Origin: Cladobotryum mycophilum
Lineage: Eukaryota > Ascomycota > Sordariomycetes > Hypocreales > Hypocreaceae
Direction: 5' to 3'
NCBI GenBank assembly: GCA_036429605.1
Contig: JAVFKD010000004.1
Coordinates: forward strand, 1,240,001 to 1,304,000
DNA length: 64,000 nt
Under the pieces are notes generated by a model, which did not search any database, had not been told where the DNA came from, and saw nothing but the letters and a program-made list of their open reading frames with translations. Positions 55,051 through 64,000 of this stretch are shown here, piece by piece (position 1 is the first letter of the stretch; every line of letters starts with the position of its first letter). Position numbers and translations under genes: made by a program.

Positions 55051-57239
55051 CATGATTTGTTGGATTGGCATGAAGCATAAGCGTGATTTAGACTTGATAT
55101 TTATGAATGAACATATTTGCATACTTACCTTCAACAACGCGATGGGTAGTCAAGTCTTACATGACAGAAGCAAGCAGCATGTATAGCACGATGCATGAAG
55201 ATGTCGTCATGGAGAGTAGGCACAAATTACTTTCAACAGGTATAAAAATGTCTTTATTTATAAATTAAGCTTGTGTTTGACAGCCAAGAAAATGAATTCA
55301 GGGATTTCTTCGGAGTGACATTCATCAAAAGCATGAGAGTGCACCCCGTACGCTGTCACTTTTTCTAACAAGATACGGGGAGCTCTGTCGTGCCCGTGAT
55401 GATAGTCAACCCGAAGAAATCCTTGACATCATTTTCGTGATTATCAATAGATTGATGTGCAGCGTGAGACTCGGTCACGGCGACTATTTCGCTACCGAAT
55501 CGTCACCTGTGAAGACTCGTCGCCCAGCTCAGCGCATGATTGATGAAATGTTTGAGATCGATAACATCTAAGCATGACTAGTCAGCGCCATGCAATGAAA
55601 AACTTGGTTCATAGAAAGAGGTGATGTAAAGGGATTGTCAGGGTAAAAGTGCCTTGTCACAGGCAAGTGTCATCAAAGCAATATGGCTCAGTTGACCGTC
55701 GTGATATTGTACATCATGTAAAGGGGAGTAATAAAAGTGAGAGTAATAACTAACCTCGAGTCAAACTGAGACGGGACCGGTTTGAGAAATCACTTGTCAC
55801 TTTTGGCTCGTTAGCCAACTAGTCGACAAGTAGAGATCCAGTAACATGGTGTGTGACGTTGCATATCAGAATGGAATGTTTGTCTTCGTAGCGTAAAGCT
55901 CAGACATATGCTTGTCATTTTTATTCGGGTTCATCACAAAGGAGTCCGGTGGGTGGAACATGAGGATGTGGGCGAACTAACTCAAGTCACAGTGTAATGT
56001 CCATAAACCTAATATTCTGTTAGTCAAGATACAGAACGATGCCTCAGAATAATATGCGGAAGGGTAATATGGGTCAGGAAATGCATGAATGGTATAAAAG
56101 TAAAGTTGTCTGCATGGGAAACCCCGATAAGACTCGTCATCTAAAATTTCATCACGTGGAAAGGGCAAAATGAAAAATGAAGGAAAAAAGAACGTACCAT
56201 GCGCCGTGAACAGGCAACGTTTGTGCTGAAGTAGTCAACCACAGGCATAAACTGGATCGCCAGACACTATCATCGACAAATTAGTTTCCGATTGCTTCCA
56301 CAAGTGGTTCGCAAAGAAAAGTAAAAAAGTGCCGAGTCAGTGGGCGAGGTTTTCTAGGCCTGCCGCAAAGAGGCGTCTCTTGCTCATATTGTTTGTGATC
56401 AGAGCCCAGTGCCGCTTCATCATAGAAGGATCGAGTGTGGGTAGAGGACCGAGAAGGCATACCTTGTCTGTGATTCTGATATTGGTTAGCCCAATGTCTC
56501 CATTCTTAACATCAACAAGTGTAAGGGATTGAGACGCAATCAGACATAGCCATTTTGTATCGTCAATGTAATTCAGCCGGTAATTTCCAGCGTATAGTTA
56601 TACGAAAATTGTTCATCACGAAGCGATGGGAGAGGAAGAAAAAAGAAGAGAGAAGACTTACCCATTGTTGACTATTCACAACGGAGAGACCTCTCCATTG
56701 TCCAGCAATGGCATCAGCCACTTGGTGACAGAGACCTAATGCGCTTGGGTTAGCACAACAATTCCGACTTGGAAAGTGAAAATTTTGCAGCAGAGATGTC
56801 CATGTCTTTCAGACTGACGTGTAAAATTGGTTTCATTCCATAAGGTCAAAGACTCTAGTTTGCGGTTTACAGTTTGTCATCAGGAAGTAGGACAGGTGTT
56901 TGGCGAAAAGGAAGAGAGAGAAGAGAAAGAAAAAAGTGTGCGGGCAGCGACTTACCTTGGGGGAGCTCTGGATTGCGTGTTGCGAATGGTTTGAAAGCTT
57001 TGCAGAAGTTGGAGCTCCGAGAAGAAGTTTTCATAGTTGCGCCAAAGTGGGGTCGGTGGGTCGAAGTAAATTTGACATCACGTGTGGGGTCACGAGACCT
57101 CGCGTTGGCATCGTGCAGTTCAGCTTGGAAGGGCGCGCGACTAACAGCCGCAGTAAATTGCTTTGGATGTGTTGGGAAGTCAATCTCTGTTTTCTGTCCT
57201 TGGATCATTCTTCTGCACGCGTAGAACAAACTTGCAAAA
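55051..57239. other. Intergenic, 2.2 kb
   Basis: 3' region of the sulfite reductase gene, then the upstream region of the Fpg gene. Frames on both strands near 56,867-57,541 overlap the Fpg leader and first exons and are shadows. No other gene recognised. Confidence 0.4.
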
Positions 57240-58641
57240 ATGCCCGAGATAGCCGAAGGCATGTTTATATCTTGCTTCCTATCGCTTTGAAATGAGTGAC
57301 TAACACCCCAGCAGTCGCTCGCATCGTGCATTTCCTCCGTCAAAGGCTGGTGGGGAAGACGATTTCCACTGCTGCTGCTATAGATGATGGCGTTGTATTC
57401 GGCAAGGTCGGAACCACTGGTAAAGCAGTTGAGACTGCTCTGAAAGGAAACAAGGTAGGGATTTTCTTTTTTCTTCTCTCTCTGTAGATGAGGGAACACT
57501 TCCTGACTCATGCAGGTTATCTCGGTGGGCTCACAGGGCAAATATTTCTGGTATGCGATTTGTCTCGTGCTTTGCGCTTATCACAGGGGCCACTTACTGA
57601 GTGGGATTAAAGGATTACGCTCGAAAAGCCTCCTCATCTGGTAATGCACTTGGGCATGACCGGTAGGTGACCCAACTATTACCTCAATTCTCTTTAAAAA
57701 AAAAAGGTTCTCTCTCACAAGGTTTAGGATGGGTTCACATAAAGGGCGAAAAAACAGCCTACACAAATTACTACAAAAAGCAGAAGAACGGTGATGTCGA
57801 GGAATGGCCTCCCAAGTTCTGGAAGTTCCACGTCGCAACAACAGACGACCCCTCGGTCGAGGTGGCCTTTGTCGATTCACGCCGATTCGGCCGGGTAAGG
57901 CTGGTCGACTGCCCCGGCGACAAGATCCGTAGCCACTCGCCCCTGGTCGAAAACGGCCCGGACCCCGTCGTCGACAAGGACAGGTTCACCGAGGAGTACC
58001 TGGCCGGCAAGATGAAGAAGCGGCACGTCCCCATCAAGGCCCTCCTCCTGGACCAGGCCATGATCAGCGGCATCGGGAACTGGGTCGCCGACGAGACCCT
58101 CTACCAGGCGAAACTGCACCCGGAGCAGTACTCTGACACGTTTACGGGCGCGCAAATCACGACGCTGCACGAGATGATCAGGTACGTCTGCCAAACGGCT
58201 GTGGATAAGCTTGGCGACTCGGACGAGTTCCCCAACCACTGGCTTTTCAACCACAGGTGGGGCAAAGGCGGAAAAGGGGCCGCGAGCGTGCTTCCCAATG
58301 GAGAGAAGCTCGCATTCATCACGGTCGGCGGGCGAACTAGCTGCTATGCCCCGGGCGTGCAGAAAAAGACGGGGGCAGTCGCCCCGGGAGCAAAGGCTGA
58401 GCCTGTCAAGTCGGAGCCGGAAGAAGACGAGGGGATCAAGCAGGTACCCAAGAAATCACGCAAGAAATTGGTAGCCATCAAGCCAGATCCAGAGGGTTCC
58501 GATGAAGAAGGCCCATCTACAAAGAAGAGGCGGACCAAGCAAACAAAATCAGTCAAGGAAGAAGAAACGCCAGCTGCCAAAGTCTCCGATGAAACGAACG
58601 AAGTCGATGGTCGCAGGCGCTCTAGTCGCCTAAGAAAATGA
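57240..58641 (+). CDS. Formamidopyrimidine-DNA glycosylase (Fpg/MMH-type)
   Basis: Five exons are inferred: 57240-57258, 57315-57454, 57516-57550, 57613-57662 and 57728-58641, about 385 residues. The joined N-terminus reads MPEIAEVARIVHFLRQ, with the catalytic Pro2 and Glu3 of the Fpg/Nei family. This requires a GC-AG first intron (GCATGT ... CAGCAG); the other three introns are GT-AG. Later motifs: LVMHLGMTG, VAFVDSRRFGRV, LLLDQAMISGIGNWVADETLY (the helix-two-turn-helix) and a KLAFITVGGRTSCYAPG end. The bacterial zinc finger is absent, as in plant and fungal MMH proteins. The last ~110 residues are Lys/Glu-rich with KKSRKK and KKRRTK, probable nuclear localisation signals. It removes oxidised purines and nicks the abasic site in base-excision repair. 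Convergent with the LOV gene 630 bp away. Confidence 0.92.
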
Positions 58642-59270
58642 AATAGAGTAACGGCACTTATCTAGGGGGCGGGATTTATGGTATTTTGTATATCTCGGTA
58701 TAAAAATGTTGATTGATTTCATCATAAACTCATGTAAACTTGATTTCCAACATCCCATATCCCAATCCCAAACTCACTAACTATCCATATATGATTAATT
58801 ATTTTTTTAAGTCAATAAGAAATGCTAGGAAACAATGGGAAAGTTCCCATCCATCAGATTCAACCACATAATGCCTTGTACAACGCCAGTGATTGCCAAT
58901 GTCATGTAAGCAGATCTATGTGTATAATCATCCCGGACAATGCCAGGTCGTTGGTGGAAGACGACGATCCCAACTCCATGTCAAATAAACCAATAATAGT
59001 GATCAACATTGTTCATCAAGACAACAATGCGACACCTGAAAGTGCTTTTGATGTAATGATAATATCCGCCATCCCAAATTTTCGCCAATATCCAAAAACG
59101 CCCAAGGGTATCAATAATGCCTAACAGCCAATTGTGTATGGGCAACCGAGTAGTGCCGTGTAACCAAAAATATCATAAGGTGTAAAAGAAAATTCAAAAA
59201 TCAAAGGAAAAAGAGTGGTAGCCCAGTGTGCCATAGGGGTTTGTCTTAAAAGAGGTACCGGTCGACTAGA
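58642..59270. other. Intergenic, 0.6 kb
   Basis: Convergent 3' regions of the Fpg and LOV genes; AT-rich, no gene supported. Confidence 0.45.
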
Positions 59271-60022
59271 TTAATCGACCTGGACCTGGAAGCCGACAGC
59301 AAAGTGGTGCCCCGAGGCCTCCTTCTCGAGCGGGATGATGCTCAGGTGGTTTGTGAAGCGTTGGCCAGACTTCTTAAAATTGGTGACGGGGCATTGGATC
59401 TCCTCTCTGGCATGAACAGCATGACGTATTCGTTTAATAACGGACTTGTCAGCATCATTGGGGCACCTTGGCGGCGGCATTCTGATATTGGGGGGCTTTG
59501 GAGGAAACGGCAATTCCTACCCAGTGCTTCGCGACTGGAATAGCCCGTCAACTCGCAAAAGGAATCGGAGGCGTAGACAATTGGTGAGTCTGGGAGGGAG
59601 AGATCGCAAAGAACGATTGCGACCGAGCAGTCGACAGCACCTAATTCGATTTTAGGATTGGGACGGGACATGACCCGAAGCTGATGGCAAGGGGGGTTTC
59701 TGTTAGAATACATGGCGGAATGTCCATAATGACAAGACAGATGCTTACAAGAATGGACATCACGTCATATCCGGTGGCAGAGTAAATTCCAGGATAGATG
59801 ATGGGATCCTGGAGTTGTCTCCAAGCAACAGTAGACGCATCTTCACTGTCTGGATTGGTGGCGGGCTGAGCAGGGAATCCGTACTGTTTTGGGGGTGGCA
59901 GTGGTTAGCTTCAGTCAGGGGGAAGGGGGATGATATTGTTATGCATAACACAACTTCCGCAAACGTACCTGGAGAGCACGGAGTTCCCAGCTATTGATAG
60001 ACATTTGTGAAGGGGATACCAT
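59271..60022 (-). CDS. VIVID/Envoy-type LOV photoreceptor, frameshifted as read
   Basis: Three exons are inferred: 59969-60022, 59749-59883 and 59271-59680; introns 59884-59968 (GTACGT/AAACAG) and 59681-59748 (GTAAGC/CATCAG). The start region NSWELRALQYG matches the N-cap of Neurospora VVD, followed by PGIYSATGYDVMSIL, RPNPKIELGAVDCS, SPIVYASDSFCELTGYS and the flavin-binding GRNCRFLQ with the adduct Cys near residue 120. Shortly after, the frame changes at a six-base C run (59490-59495 as G on plus). The second half of the LOV domain (VIKRIRHAVHAREEIQ, NFKKSGQRFTNHLSIIPL, FAVGFQVQVD) lies in another frame ending at 59271. One more base in the run would restore a ~199-aa LOV protein, close to VVD's 186. 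VVD dampens White Collar signalling (photoadaptation). As read the protein loses half of its LOV core; an assembly error is likely but not shown. Confidence 0.82.
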
Positions 60023-62744
60023 GGTACCAGAGCCTCTGGATGAATGTAGGTAATTAAATCCCAAGCATGCGGCTGAATAAAGGGTCTGCAAGAGCGGTAA
60101 CGACGAGGGCGGGACGGGAGGAGTGAAAAGGCGTGCGTAGGCGAGGTAAGATATGTAGGTGAGCAAGCCTCAAGATGATCACATATGATCAAGAAGAGGA
60201 AATCAAGGACACTGAGACAGACGAAAAGGGTGCGAAGAGTATAGAATTGGGAAACCAAACAAAACCAGGTATAAAAGCAAGGCGAAGCGAGGGATGCATG
60301 ACGGTTGCAGCGAGAGAGAGAGGGGGAGAGGGAGACAGAAGTAATCCCGGTTTCCCTTTTCCCCTCAATACGAATGATTCGGTATCACTGACTTGAACAA
60401 GCAAGGCCAACTCAGACCGAGTGGGATCCATCCGGGTTTCTACAAGTAGCGTGTATGTGTGTGTCTGTGTGTGTGTTGCTCTGATCATGGTGTGGTGAGT
60501 GCATAAAGGAAGGCTTGGAAGCGCTTGGGAGGGCCGGAAGGGGGGGACTAGAAGAGTAGCCGAGAAACATGTTAACGGATGCTTGCAGGGACTTATTGGA
60601 GAGCAAAGACCCGCTTGGGTTGGGCAAAAGAGAGAGAAAAATGGGTTGCATGGGAGTGCCAAAGAGTCAAGGGGAGGGAAAGTGTGATCCAGAATTGTCC
60701 TGAGATCGCAGGAAAGTGCAGGTTTTCCCATCATCGGGGTAGGGATCGGGCATGCCGGGTAGGTACCTTGGCTTGCTGAGCCAAGCTTTAGAGTCAAAGG
60801 GTTAGACTTGTTGTGGCTGGCTTGTCTTGTGTTGTCTTGGTGTGGCTTGGGTGGTATTTGTTAGCTCACTATCGAATCCAAGGGCTAGATGGCATGCTGC
60901 ATTGTTAGCGCTCAAATAACAGCAGCTAAAAGTGTGGGCGCAATTCAACCGTCATTTTCAGGGTCCCTTGGAGCTGGAGACTCCCGATGGAGCTCAATGA
61001 TTGGTTCGATCCCTACAGATGGGACTTTGATGGCGATCGATGCACGGGTAGCCATTTGCCATGGCGATCTGAACCGCAAATTGTCGTCGACGTTTTTTTT
61101 CTTTCCCTTCTTTCCTTCTGCTGTGGAGACAGACCAACTCCGGGTCATTCCTCATTCTCATCCTCTCTCCCTTGTCATCGACGCACCCCCCGTTACCCTT
61201 TTCTGACGCTCTTACGTGTCTGAATCGTTAATCTGCCTTACTGCCTCTATCTCAAAAGTTCTGGACCTTTTCATCTGTTGGTCAGAAGCTGTAATTTAGG
61301 AGGGTCCAGAACACTCGATGGATGGTCAGCAAAAGGGAAAGAAGGGAAGAAAGAAAAAAACCGATGTCATGATTCTGCTTTTGACATTTTCCAATCGAGT
61401 CTTGTGAACAATGCAACCCTACACCACCAACAACGCAATCATGCTGCTGCTTGTACTTGTACATAATACCTGTATTAATTGAGACAAGGGTCATAGAGTA
61501 TGTAAGAAAAGAATCGAGAGAAAGCCTGAGAAGGAGGGGGAGACTGAAGCAAAATCGACAAACACACCATGTCATGCCAACTTGTAGGTGGTCACAATAT
61601 TATGGTGTCCCTTGTAGATACATACTACGTGCATTCACCTGCAGTCGGTCTGTTACGAATACATGCAAATTACCTGCCGTATCGTGTCATGTCGTTTGTA
61701 TTTCTTATGCCAACGCACAATTTACTTGTCGTCATTATGCCCCCTTTTCTGGAAGTATGGCACAATTTGCATTAATAATTACGAAGCACAACTCAAAAAA
61801 TAAAAAAACTTTTTGCTCTCCCCCGATGCCAAGGCTGGGAGCACCTCCTGCGTCATCGAGGCTGGTGAAAGAGCCATGTTACCTGTACTTGTGCTCTGTA
61901 CCCTGTACTCGTACCGAATTGCTTCTATGCTTCGGACAAAACTACGGCCCGCCAAGGCAAACTTGCATCACCGGTTACAATTGGGCGATCTCCATCTTGG
62001 GAGATAATGAAAGAGATCAGAAAAAACGGTGCGGCAACCGGGGACAACGGAGAATTATTTCACGTGTAATAGGTCCGTTCGTTTCTCACGCATGCGTCAA
62101 ACGGCTCTAAGAGGTGCCACAAGAAGAGCCACAAAGAGAGCCACGGTCAAGGAGATCCCCCCTCCCATCTCCCTCCTACTCTCCAAGGATAAGATGACTT
62201 TGAAGAAAAATGACATTTCCATGGACAAGTAAATATATGTATCCAAGTAGTAATTAAAGTGGCATCATCAATTCTCTTATCCCAATGCGTTCCAAGCTCC
62301 ATCTTTTAGCGCTGGTCTTATGCTATAGCCTATAAGTATGTCCAGATCACACATGGATGGGATCCATAAACCGTCCATCGATCCTACAGCTCAGCTAAAG
62401 TCAATACATTAGTCTATTGCTATATCTACCTGGTAATATACATGGAGAACATGAGTGCGTACATAGAAAATTATAGATAGTACCTAACCTGTACAAGTAC
62501 AAGTAGCGCTAAAGTTAACTGACATAAAATTACTAAACTTAGCCTTGTCGTTGGACTTTGCGCGTCCAGTCGCGCTCCTTCTTTCTTCTCCCCCCACCCA
62601 CCATCATGACATTCAAGGACCCCTCGACATCTGAATCCAGCAAAAGTCAATAATACCCGTAGCGGCAGGCATTTTTCTCGTCACATTACCTCCAAACTCA
62701 TTGCAGCCTTGGCTTGTTAGCTGCATCCTTCTCCCCATTTCGTC
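60023..62744. other. Intergenic, 2.7 kb
   Basis: Upstream of the LOV gene and of NSE2. At 60176-60191 two TGATCA hexamers flank CATA, about 155 bp upstream of the LOV ATG; GATC-type words are the core of White Collar binding sites, so this is a weak candidate light element. GA- and GT-rich tracts lie near 60,310-60,330 and 60,450-60,475. The longer frames here (for example 60,189-60,797 minus) are low-complexity. No gene supported. Confidence 0.4.
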
Positions 62745-64000
62745 ATGTCTCGCCGTCTCTTTAACCGCAGCGGTCGGCCCGCCGGAGCCAATAATGCTTC
62801 ATCCTCCAACACCACCTCCATCGCAGCCCTGCCCGACTACGAGCCCTTATCCTGCCCACTCAACGACTCTGCCCGCAGGGCCCTCGGCGACCTGTCCAAT
62901 AATCGCGGAACGGCCCCCTACGAGACGCAGCTCAGGGACTCTGTGCGGAATCTCGGCCACAGTGTTGGGGACCTGCACGAACGCCTTCGCACAAGGAAGG
63001 AGAGGCTAGCCGACCTTTACCAGCGCCGCCAAGAGAAGGGCATAGACAAGTCGCAGGAGGAGGAGCGCCTCGAGTCTCATCTCCCCGACTTTGAAAAGGA
63101 AATCGAGCAGTTGACGAGGGAGTCTGAGCGGGCTCTGCGCCAGGTCATTGACCGCAGAGCGGAGCTGGAGGATGAGGCTGCCGTCCTGGGTGACTTGTTT
63201 ACCGGCGCAGCCACACGCAGTTCCGGCCCTGCCTCTTCGAGTCGGAAAAGACGGGCCAATGACGTGCCGGACGAGGATGACGAACAAGACGACGCACTGG
63301 AAGAGCCCGAGGTATCCAGCATCCTAGACACATACCGAGACCTACGCACCAAGAAAAAGGCCGAATACACTAGCATGAGCGCGCATGAGCGCTACGGCCT
63401 CAACAACGACTACGCCGGCTTCAAAAAGCTGTGGCATGATGCGGCCGCAGGCGAAGATGGGCCTCCTCTACCTGACGCATCCAAGTGGTTCCTCCCCAAT
63501 GGCCAGCCGGACATGTCGACGCCGGCCCAGCACGGCCAACAGGGGTCACTTGACGACGACGACGACGTTGCCGTTTCGAGGGAGACCATCAGCGTCAACT
63601 GCCCGCTTACCCTCCTCCCGATGGCGGAGCCCTACAGCAACCGCAAATGCCCACACACCTTTGAGAAGGCCGCTATTCTCGATTATCTACCTGTCCGCGG
63701 CGAGGCCCAGTGCCCTCAAACAGGGTGCTCCCAGGTACGCAAACATATATACAACATTTCCCTTACTATATATCCTGTCTCTCTCTCTCTCCAGCTTCTC
63801 TAACATTCCCTTCTTTTTCTTCTTAGACCTTTTCCCGCACACGATTCAAAGACGACTTCTTCCTCGACGAAGCCATGCTACGACGTATCCAGCGCACTAG
63901 GCAGGCCGAGGAGGCGCGTAACGACATGGACGATCAGGAGGACGAAGAGGGCAACGAGTCCCTCGTCATGGGCACGCAACGCCGCGTGAGAGGCAGCCGT
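62745..64000 (+). CDS. E3 SUMO ligase NSE2/MMS21-like, 3' end outside window
   Basis: ATG at 62745; exon 1 runs to 63734, a 92-bp intron (GTACGC donor, TTCTTCTTAG acceptor) and exon 2 from 63827 off the right edge. The N-terminal 200 residues are helical and charged, with long coiled coils (RKERLADLYQRRQEKG, FEKEIEQLTRESERALRQ) that in Nse2 pack against the Smc5 arm. The SP-RING begins at about residue 285: CPLTLLPM, then KCPHTFEKAAILDYL and QCPQTGCSQ, giving the Cys/His ligands; exon 2 supplies FSRTRFKDDFFLDEAMLRRI. It is the SUMO ligase of the Smc5/6 complex, acting in the nucleus in recombination repair. A KRKRRAN-type basic patch (near SSRKRRAN) may be a nuclear signal. Confidence 0.9.

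Noticed and set aside
60189..60797. 202-codon minus-strand frame upstream of the LOV gene
   Set aside because: Low complexity with GT/GA repeats and no domain; more likely LOV promoter sequence.

Overview
This is a window from a filamentous ascomycete genome. Introns are short (50-90 bp) with GTNNGT donors and CTAAC/CTGAC branch sites, intergenic regions are long, and the gene families are typical: a hybrid histidine kinase with a receiver domain, a VIVID/Envoy-type LOV photoreceptor, a Pho85-type cyclin, LysM repeats, DUF3533/SNG1 and a Fot1/pogo transposon. The VIVID-like gene and family mix point to Sordariomycetes, possibly Hypocreales; that placement is inference. No CRISPR array, rRNA or convincing tRNA was seen. 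LAYOUT. Positions 1-13 kb are an accessory, decaying region. It holds an intact DUF3533 membrane protein, a (TAA)n microsatellite, a frameshifted MpaB/DUF2236 oxygenase-like gene, a frameshifted two-LysM gene, an orphan hypothetical protein, and a 5'-truncated ~5.6 kb gene with a Hint (hedgehog/intein) domain whose frame is cut by four TAG codons, one TGA and a probable frameshift although six canonical introns survive. Positions 15-27 kb carry a hybrid histidine kinase, a Gre2/DFR-type reductase, a flavin-reductase-fold protein, a metzincin-like protease and a spliced orphan gene. A broken orphan gene follows at 27.7-28.7 kb. Positions 28.7-38.8 kb are a gene desert of simple repeats that grades into a pyrimidine-rich leader of a PCL1-like cyclin gene. 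A complete Fot1/pogo element (41,482-43,365) with 45-bp inverted repeats and TA target-site copies sits downstream, followed by another ~2.9 kb desert with one GC-rich island bounded by splice-like signals. Positions 46-64 kb are the conserved part: copper P-type ATPase, sulfite reductase flavoprotein subunit, Fpg-type DNA glycosylase with a GC-AG first intron, VIVID-like LOV protein (one-base frameshift in a C6 run) and the 5' part of the SUMO ligase NSE2/MMS21, which runs off the window. HOW THE GENES RELATE. There is no single pathway. Sulfate assimilation, copper transport, cell-cycle control, light sensing and DNA repair appear as independent housekeeping genes. The most unusual content is the Hint-domain gene with its all-amber internal stops and surviving introns, the transposase whose zinc knuckle lies in the -1 frame behind an A7 run, and four one-base breaks at homopolymer runs, including one in the otherwise conserved LOV gene.
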